Source: Liolophura sinensis (lineage: Eukaryota; Mollusca; Polyplacophora; Chitonida; Chitonidae). From it: a stretch of 64,000 nucleotides of DNA. The DNA is taken from contig NC_088298.1 in the NCBI RefSeq assembly GCF_032854445.1, positions 10,961,504 through 11,025,503 of the forward strand. The letters are read 5' to 3'. Position numbers and translations under genes: made by a program. Within the stretch, counting starts at the first letter, position 1, and every line of letters starts with the position of its first letter. Of the stretch, positions 1 through 10,440 are shown piece by piece. A model generated the notes under the pieces. The model was given only the letters and a program-made list of their open reading frames with translations. It did not search any database and was not told where the DNA came from.

Positions 1-145
1 TGGCACTGATTCAGTCTGTAATTTGATTTTCTCCACAACTGGTCATCATTTTGAATCATTCAAATGGAGGTGATTTAGTCTGACCTTTGATTTTCTCCAC
101 AACTGGTCCTTAAATTGAATCATTCAAATGGCACTGATTTAGCCC
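1..145. repeat. Tandem repeat, unit about 65 bp, cut by the window edge
   Basis: Two full units and the start of a third. Each contains TTGATTTTCTCCACAACTGG and ends with TTGAATCATTCAAATGG. The array probably continues to the left. It lies in or beyond NPHP3 intron sequence. Confidence 0.75.
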
Positions 146-1070
146 TACAGTACTTTTCTTATTGATAAGTTATAACCTTCTATAACAATGCATGAACAAG
201 TAGAAGCAGTATATACAACAGGTCTGTTTGAATTACCTCCCTTGTTTCATGACAGCAATCATAACATAATACAAGATTAGTTTTTGAGGCGTCAAACTCC
301 AAGAAGTGGAACCTCGCCTACTAAAGCATGCAGTAGTAGATTATATCATGACAGTAGCAAATATTTTCAAATGTGCGATGACACAGTTACGGGTAAACAC
401 TGCCAATGATTGGCTCTTGTACATTCCACGATGCACCATTTATATTTTTTGAAATAAAGTCGTTAGTCACTTGATAATGATCCCGGCATGTGGATCGATA
501 GCTTGTGAAACCTTTTACATTTACGTGGTGATCCCTTGACTTCAGTATTATTACTGAGCCTATGTACAACTATGAGTCTTAAGCAGAATATAAATATTTT
601 CTAAGCAATAATGTAAAAAAAAAACCCAAAAAACATGACATCAGCCTTTTGAGAGTCGCAGAAATCTTGAGAGATCTTGAATGAAGTCCATGTTTTTCAG
701 ATTAATAATTTACCGAAGCTGTCAATTGTATTTAATTAGAGCCAGGATTTTAAAATTGCCTCCGACTGGATTTTTAAAAACGCACAACGCTTATCCTGGA
801 CTATTCAAATAAGTTTACAAAATGAAAATCTTACATAAACCTAGGTACTCAACTAATTTGGTGCGGCTCTATAATTTCATTTTTAAAACTATGAAAACCG
901 TCAATAATACACATGTACTACAGTTCAGCTGAAATCATTAATAAATTAGACATGCATTACATTTTACTGCCCAAATGAAATCATATTCAAGTGGCTTGAC
1001 CTAAGAGGAGTAAGTGACGGTGCTATTTTGAATTTGCATTCTAGCCCTAGGCTAATCGCTAATCCCATAC
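146..1070. other. Non-coding stretch, probable NPHP3 intron 2
   Basis: No further NPHP3 exon, RNA gene or mobile element was recognised. Sequence is AT-rich. The third coding exon of NPHP3 should lie left of the window. Confidence 0.5.
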
Positions 1071-1215
1071 CTGCATTTTCATCAAGATCCTCCCTGGAGT
1101 TCATATCAAGGTCATCGGGAATGTAACCATGGGCAACCTTTGATAATTTATTCTCCAATTCTCGCTTTGCTCGCAATAAATTCTGAATTTCACACTCTTT
1201 TGTTTCTCGAAATAT
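1071..1215 (-). CDS. NPHP3: Nephrocystin-3, coding exon 2
   Basis: On the minus strand an acceptor (TTCATTCCAG) precedes IFRETKECEIQNLLRAKREL, matching the conserved segment directly after the first coiled-coil block of nephrocystin-3. The exon encodes 48 residues plus one base and ends at GCAG|gtatgg, a phase 1 donor. It continues the heptad-rich coiled coil and then becomes acidic (residues such as DDLD, SREDLDEN), as in the family. Coding sequence continues left of the window. The phase 0 acceptor fits the phase 0 donor of exon 1 at 2715. Confidence 0.9.
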
Positions 1216-1668
1216 CTGGAATGAAAAAACATGTGACTAAAAAAAAAAAAAAAATGTATACAGAAATCTATGTAAAGTGAACTCAGATTTTTTTAGATCA
1301 ACAACAAACATACATGTACATGTATGCAGCTACTGCTGTTTTTACTAAAAAAAAAAGCATACCAAGTCATGAAAAAGATCTGTAACATGGAAACAAACAA
1401 ACAGATACACTTTTCCTAAAACTAGAAAAAAACTTATCTTGAACATCTAGGCTTTGTGTATCTTCAAAAACTATACAGATATGAGGCCACATTCGTGCAG
1501 TGTGATTTTTGGCATGGCTTCTTACAACCGAGACCAGCCAAACAGACATCATTCAAAATCCTATAATATACTTCTAAACTAAAACAAAATGAGAGTCCAC
1601 ACCACAGGTCACGTTACACTTTCAAATAAGGTATGTCAGTATTTCTCCTAATATTCTTCTCTGTCATA

Positions 1669-2200
1669 TTAAAGGTGGAGAAAACTTAAAAACGATGTAC
1701 AGAATGTGAAAAGTTTTTAGTAAATGTGGTCAGCAATGCTTTTTCTGATCTTACTTTCAAAGGTGAAAAGGACATTTTAAAATACACATGTAATTTCTGA
1801 AGGGTGGATTCAAATGTGGGACAAGTCTAATAAATTTATCTGGACTTGAATTAGGTCTTTTCTTCTAAGAATATGTTGAACCAAAATTTTAATCATATTT
1901 ATATTTTTAGTATATATTCCTAATTTATCATAATTCAGATTTAATGCATGTATTTCAACATGAAAAACAACAAATTTGCATTTGAATATATTTATTAGAC
2001 ATGCACATCATCCTCAACTGAAATATTATTATGCAACAATGATATATACCAAAAAGGTGGTCCAAAATACCCACCGAACCAAATTTATATTCAAATGTCT
2101 TTTTCTCCTTAATCAGAAATCAAAAAAGTATTAAAGACCATATTTACAAATACGACTTACTTTTCACATTTTTTCATCTGAAGTTTTCATCACCCATCAG
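1669..2200. mobile_element. Palindromic MITE-like element, copy 1
   Basis: Starts AAAGGTGGAGAAAAC and ends with an imperfect inverted version (TTTTCACATTTTTTCATCTG). Homologous to 31815-32335 and 46713-47232. The arms include AATGTGAAAAG on the left and ACTTACTTTTCACATT on the right. No coding capacity. Lies in NPHP3 intron 1. Family not recognised. Confidence 0.7.
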
Positions 2201-2261
2201 TGGGTTCTTCTTTTAATTTTGTGTGTCTCATTTATTTATTTATTTACTTTACTGGTGTAAT

Positions 2262-2512
2262 TTATCTATTTGATTGGTGTTTTATGCCGTATTCCTGAAT
2301 ATTTCACTTATATGACGGCGGCCAGAATGATGGTGGGCAGAGCCCAGTGGAAACCCACGACCTTCCGCGGGTTGCTGGCAGACCTTCCCACATACGGCCG
2401 AAGAGGAAGCCAGCATGACCTGGACTTGAACTCACAGTGACCGCATTGGTGAGATGCTTCTGGGTCATTATGCTGCACTAGTGCGCTAACCAACTGAGCC
2501 ACGGAGACCCCC
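2262..2512 (-). mobile_element. SINE-A, near full length
   Basis: Reads in reverse from the (AAAT) tail through the GTACGGCGTAAAAC-type tail and the body to the tRNA-like head (TGGCTCAGTTGGTTAGCGCAC, an A-box-like motif, with a B-box-like GAGTTCAAGTCC). In NPHP3 intron 1. Confidence 0.9.
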
Positions 2513-2634
2513 AATTGGTGTAATAAGCCAGAATCAAGAATATTTCATTTATATAACTGCAGCCAGCATTATGGTGGGAGGAAACTGAGCAGAGCCTCTT
2601 GGCAAACCATGACCAACCCAATGTCTTGCACACA
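2513..2634 (-). mobile_element. SINE-A tail fragment, diverged
   Basis: A second, older copy abuts the head of the previous SINE. It keeps GAATATTTCATTTATATAAC and CAGCATTATGGTGGGAGGAA, but the tRNA head is missing. Confidence 0.7.
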
Positions 2635-2714
2635 CCCTGACATTGCCTAGCTACATGTAAGTACATAGTTCCTATATCTGCATAAATTGCGAGGAAATCT
2701 GAACTCGGATTTAC

Positions 2715-3167
2715 CTTAAACTGACGCTGCACTTTGTCACGGTCACTCTCAAATGCTGCGGCTCTGGCCAACGCCTGATGTTCAGCTTCTAGCGCCACAT
2801 CACGCTCTCCTCGTAACTTTGTGCAGGTTTTCTGTAGAGCCAGTAATTCAGCTCTTAGTCGCTTGTTTTCAGTTTCACACTTCTGTTCTTTCTTCTGCAT
2901 GTTTGCGATCTCGTTCTCCTTGTTCAACCGGTACATTTCGAAATCTTTCTTGATTCGTTCTACTTCTGGATTTTCCAGGTCGATGGACAACGCGGACCTG
3001 AGACTTCCTCCTTTTGGTTGTTTCCGTCCCAGAGAGCTGACGCTCCTCAGGCCTGCAAGACGTCCTCGAGGCTTCATCTCTATGGGGATCCGTTTTATCA
3101 CCCCGTGCCCATAGTCAGTCCCATCATCATCGTCAGGGTGACGGAGGAAGGAGCTTCCTGTCCCCAT
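2715..3167 (-). CDS. NPHP3: Nephrocystin-3, coding exon 1 (start codon)
   Basis: Encodes the first 151 residues of nephrocystin-3, a ciliary protein of the INVS/NEK8/ANKS6 inversin compartment. The first ATG in this frame gives MGTGSSF, matching the N-myristoylation consensus (Gly2, Ser6) conserved in NPHP3, which UNC119 uses for ciliary delivery; this fixes the start. A basic stretch follows (KRIPIEMKPRGRLAGLRSVS), then a coiled coil from about residue 66 containing ENKRLRAELLALQK and FESDRDKVQRQFK, near-identical to vertebrate NPHP3. The donor is TTTAAG|gtaaat, phase 0, joining the exon at 1071-1215. The NTPase and TPR parts are outside the window. A partial gene, but it looks intact. Confidence 0.94.
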
Positions 3168-3551
3168 GATTCGAATGGGTTTGTCCCAAACTGAAAGTTT
3201 CACGGTTTTCAAGTTCCCATATTCATCGAAATTAAATCCATTTGAAGATTTAGTTACAACCGCTTTTAAGTTCACATCTTGATGGTTAGTAATTGCCTTG
3301 TCCAACAATCTGGAAAACAGAATCGAACAGAAACCTCAAGACATGAAAATAAACATGATGAACACAATTGACAAAGCCATGTCAAATTATATTAGACTTT
3401 CACGCTGGCCGAGACTTAAGGCATTTACCAACATTTTCTTCGCATTAGCGCATGTCTTAACATCTTTTAAAAACAAAGCCAATCACATTCATAATTTTTC
3501 CTGTATTAATCAGAAGTTATGATTTCAGTCAGTTCCTGCACAATTTTGATT
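3168..3551. other. Upstream of the NPHP3 start (5' UTR/promoter side)
   Basis: The reading frame stays open upstream of the ATG to about 3308 but has no earlier ATG. No clear core promoter motif was recognised. Confidence 0.4.
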
Positions 3552-3775
3552 TTTTCATTTATTTGATTGTTGTTACGCCATACTCAAGAATATTTCACTT
3601 GTGCGACGGCAGCCAGCATTATGGTGGGTGGAAACCGGGCAAACCGGGGAAACCTAGAACCTTCCACTGATTGCAGACTGACCTTCCCACGTACGGCTAG
3701 AGAGGAAGCCAGCATGAGCTGGACTTGAATTCACAGCGACCGCATTGGTGAGAGGCTCCTGGGTCATTATGTTAA
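3552..3775 (-). mobile_element. SINE-A, about 0.4 kb upstream of NPHP3
   Basis: Contains ACTCAAGAATATTTCACTTG, the GGTGGGTGGAAACCGGGC body and the head region around GACCGCATTGGTGAGAGGCT. The head is truncated before the A-box region. Confidence 0.88.
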
Positions 3776-5079
3776 GTCTGTCCATTTAGAAAGATTAAGA
3801 AGTTTTATGATGCGTAAGACATGTAAGCAGTTTGGGCATACACATGGTTCAGTAGATGGTTAAACATAAAAGCGTGAACGGAGAATAGAGGTTCAAGGAT
3901 TTGTGTTTCAAAGCATTGTCGAAACGAACTCGCACCTACCAGGCAAACAAACAAGGCCTGGAAAAAATGAATGAGTGAAATACTGATATTGGTGAAGCAA
4001 GAGGATATGTTGGGCAATTTAACAGTCTTGATCATTCTAAAACTTTCTAACATATCAAGGTGTGGTCCGAAACTTCGGACAGCATTATTTGCACACGCAA
4101 CCTTTATCCTTATGTGACAGAATCTTCAAAATTTTGGAACCTCACTGTGTATCTTCACACTAAAAATGCATATTTACTAAATTTACCAGTTTCTTTCTCT
4201 TGAGAAAGAGCAGTATCAAACTCACATAACGCGACGAGAACTTTAGCGTACATATGTCTCCCTTACGGCCAATACATGTTGTTGTTGTTGTTATTTGATA
4301 ACAGCATTCATTTGATTTTACATCATATTCCAGTATGGCAACCATTTTGCCATTTCGGGAGTCAAGTCTCTCTTATCAGTATCCTCAAACGAGCTGTCGT
4401 GTTTTCAACACTTCTTACCTGTTGTTTTTGTTTGAAAAGTATCCATTTCAACGAAAAGTTGCAGAAGTTTTGGGAGAAAATTTGTACCGGAAGTAACACA
4501 ACTGTCATTAAAAAATACCATTCAGGGGGAGTAACTCCTTAACGAATATCCCTTAGGGCCTATTAAGAGAAAGGATTGTTGCTGATATTCTTGCATAGAA
4601 TTTGAATTTATCGCATAAAAACATTATTTTTCATAACAAAATCATTAAAATAATACAGTTATTTTTCAAACAGGTTGTTCATCTGAAAATGGTGAAACTT
4701 TTTTTATGTGGTGTAGAAAGATTACCCCATGGCCTGGCACAATATTTTGTACAATTATTTGATCAAATTTCCTCGCAAGTGAGCTGTGAACCTGTTCAAG
4801 TTGTTCCTTGTCTTCATTTTTGTGTCTTTCATTGCCGTCAGATGTGCTTATTAGTTCACAATTTTTTTAAAAAGCACTAAATTATTTCTATTATCATTTT
4901 ATAAGCTCTCTCAGATATGTAATATATGTCAACTGAAGAACAACCCCATGTTAATACTTTCTCAACTTCTTCTTTACAGGCGATTATTCACGGGAATCCA
5001 CGTAGAACTACAAATCTCCCGAGACATTTCGTTTCTTCTCATCTGGATGGATCCAGACTGTTCTCCACATGCAGCCATC
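3776..5079. other. Spacer with no recognised gene
   Basis: Short open frames only, with no domain similarity seen and no clear repeat. Part of it may be the left end of the DNA transposon described at 5080-9150. Confidence 0.4.
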
Positions 5080-5162
5080 GAACTCTCTCTTCATTTTTGC
5101 GCCGATGTCAAACTATCTTACAGAATAAATGATGATCCCCACCATGTTTGGGTAGCCGTCGA

Positions 5163-5324
5163 TTTGATTTGACCTATTTGGTTGGTGTTTTTATGCCGTA
5201 CTCAAGAATATTTCACTTATACGACGGCGGCCAGCTGTATGGTGGGAGGAAACCGGGCACAGCCCGGGGGAAACCCACCACCATCCGCAGGTTGTTGGCA
5301 GACCTTCCCACTTACGACCGGAGA
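5163..5324 (-). mobile_element. SINE-A, head-truncated, with 13-bp target duplication
   Basis: Flanked by perfect direct repeats GGGTAGCCGTCGA at 5150-5162 and 5325-5337. Removing the insert reconnects the SWIM-domain frame of the nuclease pseudogene, so it landed in that gene after its arrival. Confidence 0.93.
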
Positions 5325-6189
5325 GGGTAGCCGTCGACAAAAGATGGGAAAATAATACCCGGCCGCAGTGACCGTATGGCTGGGTAGATTATTTGTCTCT
5401 CTATTGCAGTTTGTATTATGAGAACATTTCTTTGTTATGTAAAAGCATAAGCAAGTCGTGTCATCTTAATTTTCTTGCATTTATTTATTATTTATTTTTT
5501 ATTACAAGTTAGGAGAAACCTGTTCCCATGTAGGAGCAATTCTATTCAAAAGCGAATCTGCTGTCAGACTGAGATATACAGCAAGTGCTTGCACAGACGT
5601 TACGTGTACCTGGAACTAACGTTTTGGAAAGGATGTTCAGCCTGCAAAAATTCGAGATGTTAAATTTTACGATGAGGCTTCAACTTCAAAGATAAGAAAA
5701 TTAGATAGTACGAGAGAGTTTTCATGTGCTATTGGAGATGAAACGAGCGCTTTGCTTAAAGCATCGGTAAAAACTTGAAAATATGTTGTGGGTTTGAGTG
5801 CGTTTCCATCTTACACTGAGCAGTTCATACAAAGAGACGCATGCCTGCCAGGAAACAACTTCACGTCCTTTGCGTTACCCTTATGACGTCAGTGATAAGA
5901 AGATGTCATTGACAGATGTAGGGCAACACTGTGTCACAGTAGTTGTTTCCATGGCAGTGACGGTGACGGAGGCAGAATATCTTGCAGGCAACAGTTGCCC
6001 AGTCTGCTTCTCTCTACTGACGTGAGCCTAGGACAGGCAGAATCACAGCCTTGAATAATTACGATTTTATTCATGCCAAAGACAACATCACATCATCATC
6101 TCTGATTCTGGAAACCTGATGAACCAATGCTAAACCTCTACAACTGCCAGAAATTGGTTGGGGTAATGAGCACGAAGATGAAGTGTATC

Positions 6190-6335
6190 AACTATTTATT
6201 TATTTATTTATTTATTTCATTGATGTCTTACACCGTACTCAAGAATATTTCACTTGTACGATGGCGGTCAGCATTATGGTGGAAGGAAACCGGGCAGAGC
6301 CCGGGGGAAACCCACGACCATCCGCAGGTTGCTGT
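6190..6335 (-). mobile_element. SINE-A fragment in the nuclease pseudogene
   Basis: (TTTA)n, then CACCGTACTCAAGAATATTT through CCATCCGCAGGTTGCTG. Flanked by a short direct repeat TGTATCAA (about 6183-6190 and 6333-6342). The tRNA head is lost. Confidence 0.85.
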
Positions 6336-6966
6336 ATCAATGTGCAACACGGAAATGAGTTCCAGTACCAGTTCACGACCAACGCTCTTGTATCCTCCCT
6401 CGGATAGACATGTCGACATTAGTGTTAAAAAGTCTGGCATGTAGGTGTATATGGAACGTCCCTACTTGGCTGCCTCACCGGATAGACTTGTGAAACCTGC
6501 ATGTCATGGTGAAGATGTTTTAGAAACGAAGCGCCACTTTTCACTGAGGGATACAGGAATTGCACCAAGCATTACCTTTGACAAGTTTTTCTATCTAGGT
6601 AACAATTTTAATTTGAGATTCTGCACTGAAGTGCAATCCCAGATAGTCGCGTGGGAGGCCTTTTCTGCGGACGCTGTGGTTCGGGCCCCTAAAGACAATA
6701 TTATTACACGTATTGTAGTTTACCAAGCCTTGATTGATGATAGAATATTGAGACTTAGCTCAACAATGGCGAAAGATATTTTGCCCGAATTGATTAGAAA
6801 ACGTCTGGCGACAAATAAAACTAAATCCTTAATCACTTACGTCCGAAAACGCAACCAAAACACTGTATTTGCAGTTGTAGTAGAAAAGAGGAAAGAATGG
6901 TGGCCTGCGGTAAGAGTGAAGTGTGATGTTTCTTCTGCCGTGCTTGAAACTGAAGAGAATGCCTAG

Positions 6967-7519
6967 GATGAAGACTTGTTACTGCCCCAAAATGACTCCA
7001 AAATCGCACACAAAACGAAAGGACAGCTAGTATTATAATATGTAGTTTGTTGAACAGGTCATAGATTATTGGGCAAGAGTATAAATTAAAATCAACATTC
7101 TGTAAGACTGATCGGAAGCTAGAAACGACGTTGTCTCCTTAGTAAAACACCGCGTGGGTGAAGAAAACGGTCCTCCCAACGTTATTGCATAGGAAAATGC
7201 CTACTTTCGAATCGCTGTCAGCGATCTTGTATCCGTTGGATTTGTATAATTTCCAGCTTTCCATATAGTCTTGAGTATTTCTGCAGAGCTTTCGTGACGT
7301 TATTTTGTACATTTGGGCCTTACTGGTTGCTAGCGAAGTGGCAAACATTGGCCTATTCTCTAATGCTTTAACATTGGACGGCCATTTTGTTTTAAACACG
7401 AAAGGGTGGTCACGTGACCAACTTCCGACCCGCCTTACAGAGTTCCTATATTTCCTGGATATCATGTCAAATTACACTGCACGTAAGCAACGTCATGCGT
7501 CCAGACTCACATAAAATAT
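6967..7519. other. Between convergent nuclease and transposase pseudogenes
   Basis: A 108-codon minus-strand open frame (7139-7465) and a 69-codon plus-strand frame are present, but neither matches a family I recognise. Probably internal transposon sequence. Confidence 0.35.
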
Positions 7520-9150
7520 TTAGTCTGTATTGGAAAATTGAGATTCACAGGCTTCACAACAAATGAACAGTGGCCCTTGTAAGATTGTGAATCTGTTTTG
7601 CACTGGTACAATAATTCTCCCTATAGGTATGAAGACGCTTGAAATTTTCGTTGAATTTTCCACTTCTCTTGCTGAGAGTTGTTTTTTTTCCCTTGAATTT
7701 TCCACTTTTCTTGCTGAGAGTTACTTATTTCTTTGAATTTTGCACTTCTCTTGTTGAAAGTTGCTTCTTTCCTTGAATTTTCCACTTATTTTGCCGAGAG
7801 TTGCTTTTTCCTTGAAATTTCCACTTCTTTCGCCGAGAGTTGCTTTTTCCACTTCTGTTGCTGAGAGTTGCTTTCTTCCCTGAATTTTCTACTTCTCTTG
7901 CTGAGAGTTGCTCTTTCCACTTCTCTTGCTGAGAGTTGCTTTTTTCCTTGAATTTTTCACTTCTCTTGCTGAGAGTTGCTTTTTCCACTTCTGTTACTGA
8001 GAGTTGCTTTTTTCCTTGAATTTTCCACTTCTCTTCCTGAGAGATGCTTTTTTCCTTGAATTTTGCACTTCTCTTGCTGAGAGTTGTTTTTTCCACTTCT
8101 GTTGCTGAGAGTTACTTTTTTCCTTGAATTTTCGACTTCTCTTGCTGAGAGTTGCTTTTTCCACTTCTCTTGCTGAGAGTTGCTTTTTTCCTTGAAATTT
8201 CCACTTCTTTCGCCGAGAGATGCTTTTTCCACTACTTTTGCTGAGAGTTACCTTTTCCTTGAATTTTCCACTTCTCTTGCTGAGAGTTACTTTTTTCTTT
8301 GAATTTTGCACTTCTCTTGCTGAAAGTTGCTTTTTTCCTTAAATTTTTCACCTCTTTTGCCGAGAGCTGCTTTTTTCCTTGAATTCTCCACTTCTTTTGC
8401 CGAGTGTTGTTATCTTCCTTGAATTTTCCACTTCTTTTGCCGAGAATTGTTTTTTTCCTTTGGTTAAACTTTGAATGATTACTTCCGCACCGCATGGCAT
8501 GGCGAATTCATCTTGTAATGTGAATCCTCGATTATCTAGCATCTGGTCTCCTGGTAAATGGTCAACACTCTGGAAATACAGCCAGAATCACGCGCGATCT
8601 GTACATCCCATACACGCCCACCCCAAGCCTCTGACAAAAAGTTAATCAGTCCACATGAGTTACAGGAAATCAAGACGGTGATGTGTATTTTGTAATGACT
8701 AACTCTGTGCACAGGCCAAAAGAAGGAGATTCAATAAATATTTTAGAACAGTCAATTATGCTTATGAGCTGTGGGAGCTTCCCTTTGAGAACTGGTGGAA
8801 TGATTTGATTGCAGGTTTCCCTCCATGGAATCCGAATATTGGCACATATCGAGTCCATCCACTTCAAAACATGGCCAATGGTTGTCTGACGAGGCAAACC
8901 CTTAATATGGGCTAAAAACCCAAATGGAACACTTTGCCGAAACTTAACAAAAGTTAAGAAAATCGGTTCCTTCAGAGAAAGTGCATTTCTTCTTGAAAAC
9001 TGAAATGTGCTTAGATATAGGCATAAAAACAGGCCAGCTCAAGCCTGTCATCATCTCTGTTTTAATGCCGGCATCTGCCATAGATTCACTTGACATTCCA
9101 CACGTCCAGTTTATCAGTTTCGGCATAAGCTTCTTCTGTTTCCTGCTTCA
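7520..9150 (-). pseudogene. DDE_4-type transposase, PIF/ISL2EU-like, interrupted by a minisatellite
   Basis: Read on the minus strand, fragments of a DDE_4 (HARBI/THAP-associated) transposase occur in order. 9126-8944 is an N-terminal part with MMTGLSWPVF. 8897-8670 holds LPRQTTIGHVLKWMDSI and IISIIDCSKIFIE-like sequence with the first catalytic Asp. 8560-8440 holds MLDNRGFTLQDEFAMPCGAE (second Asp region, normally DRGF) and LTKGKKQFSAKEVENSRK. A tandem array follows, then at 7705-7580 REVENSTKISSVFIPIGRII and VQNRFTILQGPLF, the expected continuation. The usual HVER motif reads IPIG here, so the catalytic Glu is lost. Frameshifts separate the blocks. It lies tail to tail with the YqaJ pseudogene, consistent with one PIF/ISL2EU element. 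Confidence 0.82.
7640..8460. repeat. Minisatellite of 40-bp and 28-bp units inside the transposase gene
   Basis: About 20 units of the type CTTGCTGAGAGTTGCTTTTT followed by CCTTGAATTTTCCACTTCT; a shorter 28-bp variant lacks CTTGAATTTT. On the minus strand one unit reads KKQLSAREVENSRKK-like, the same residues as the transposase motif on each flank. Because 40 and 28 are not multiples of three, the frame rotates along the array, which explains the long lysine/serine-rich open frames in all three minus frames. These are not genes. Confidence 0.93.
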
Positions 9151-9540
9151 GGTTGCTAATCTCCAAAAGAAGTCCGTCCCTTTCAGAAGATTCTAGGGGA
9201 ATCCGTACAAGAGCAGCTAAATCAGTTAGCAATGGTTGGGACAATGCGTCCTTCTCATCCTAAGTTTTCGCTACAGGTGTGTTTGTGTTTCGGGAATGCA
9301 GCCCTTTTCTTGTTTTTTTTTTGAGCTGTGGAAAAGACATAAAATAACGAATGAAGAATGAATCCAACACATCACATTACAAGCACAAACAGTCTACTGG
9401 TGTAAATTGAAATGGTAATAATAATTATAATAATATATCACGTACTCAAGAACATTTCAGATAAAGTTGGCGGACAGGGGTCCGACGTAGAATCAGTAGC
9501 TCTCCAGATTTTTGAGAAGGTCCTACTCCGGCCTATGTTT
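9151..9540. other. Spacer between transposase pseudogene and L1-like LINE
   Basis: No gene seen. A sequence near 9440-9470 (CACGTACTCAAGAACATTTC) resembles a SINE-A tail but is too short to call. Confidence 0.35.
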
Positions 9541-9575
9541 TCTGAGCGTTTCAACCCCCAGCAGCAGCAGTGAAA

Positions 9576-10440
9576 ATGGCTTGTTCCACAGTTCGGCTGG
9601 AATCCATGCAGAACACACAGCCAACCCCTGACATCCACGTGGGAGGTGATGTGATAGCGGAATCTGGCTCAGCGTTGCGTTTGGAAGTGTTGCTGACAGG
9701 TCTAGAGCAACGCATAACCAACAAAATGGATACTGTAGTAACAACACTTCAGTCGGAAATTAGAGGTGTTGAACAAGTTATTCGGAATGTAAAATCCGTG
9801 GTAGATGACCACACCGAAATGCTGAGTTTCCATGCACATAAAATTAAAACTCTGGCCTCCACAACTACCCCTCGCACGCGAGAAGAACTATGTGCACAGA
9901 TTTCAACCCTCCAGGACATGGTAATTTTGCTTGAAATTCATCCTGGAAAAAAAAACCCTCTGTTGTATGGTATCCCATTTGATAAGGGTGATAATGTGGA
10001 ATTAGTGACAAAAAATTCTTTATTGATGACTTAAAAATGAGTAAAGAAATTGTTGACCGGATGGATCTTGTTGCATGTCACAGATTGTGCGCTGGCCTCA
10101 CGAAAAATGGAAGCTCCCCCCCCCCCCCCCCGCAATAATTATTACTGTCCTGACCTAACCCGACAGAGATAACATCCTTGCATCGGCCACGTAATTTGAA
10201 AGCAACAAGAAAGTTTGTGAGGACCGATCTCCCAGTGGCTCTAAAAATAGCACGAGGAAAGATGGCTTCTGAATCTTACAACCTCAGAAAGACAACCAAC
10301 TGTCAACCCCGAATCAGGCTACAAGTGAGACCGCTAGTGATGGAGACTCGTGTTTCGGCTTCGGACAGCTGGAAGGTTCATTCCACAAGTAAATCAAGAA
10401 CCCAGTCTGTCTTTCAATTTGTAACTACATTTTGTGAAAA
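9576..10440 (+). pseudogene. L1-type ORF1 (RNA-binding chaperone), frameshifted
   Basis: Starts at ATG 9576 (MACSTVRLES). A coiled-coil-like region (residues about 35-110) is followed by a segment typical of L1 ORF1 before the RRM (LQDMVILLEIHPGKKN, YGIPFDKGDNVELV). The frame then shifts near 10010; the continuation shows RMDLVACHRLC, a run of C bases at 10116-10131, then DRDNILASAT, and in a further frame RKFVRTDLPVALKIARGKMA, matching the C-terminal domain of L1 ORF1 proteins. At least two frameshifts are needed, so no intact protein is made. Confidence 0.8.

Larger units (their letters stand above)
5080..6966 (+). pseudogene. SWIM zinc-finger plus YqaJ-type nuclease, decayed transposon gene
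   Basis: Pieces of a transposon-borne SWIM/YqaJ protein appear in order. At about 5100-5160 and 5325-5350 is VKLSYRINDDPHHVWVAV, the segment before a SWIM finger. At 5509-5777 is LGETCSHVGAILF, the C-x-H half of the SWIM finger, followed by an in-frame stop after CTDVTCTWN. At 6445-6966 is a 173-residue open block with PYLAASPDRLV and LETKRHFSLRD, the Asp and E-x-K signature of the lambda-exonuclease/YqaJ fold. The YqaJ block continues upstream past a TAG at 6442. Two SINE insertions, frame changes and stops mark it as dead. PIF/ISL2EU elements carry such a nuclease beside a DDE transposase, which fits the neighbour at 7520-9150. The SWIM assignment rests on short motifs; the YqaJ call is firmer. 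Confidence 0.75.

Noticed and set aside
387..569. 60-codon minus frame that could be NPHP3 exon 3
   Set aside because: Does not resemble the expected NPHP3 continuation after the coiled coil.
7725..8495. Several 80-120 codon lysine/serine-rich frames on the minus strand
   Set aside because: Frame-rotating translations of the 40/28-bp minisatellite. Only the flanks derive from a real (dead) transposase.
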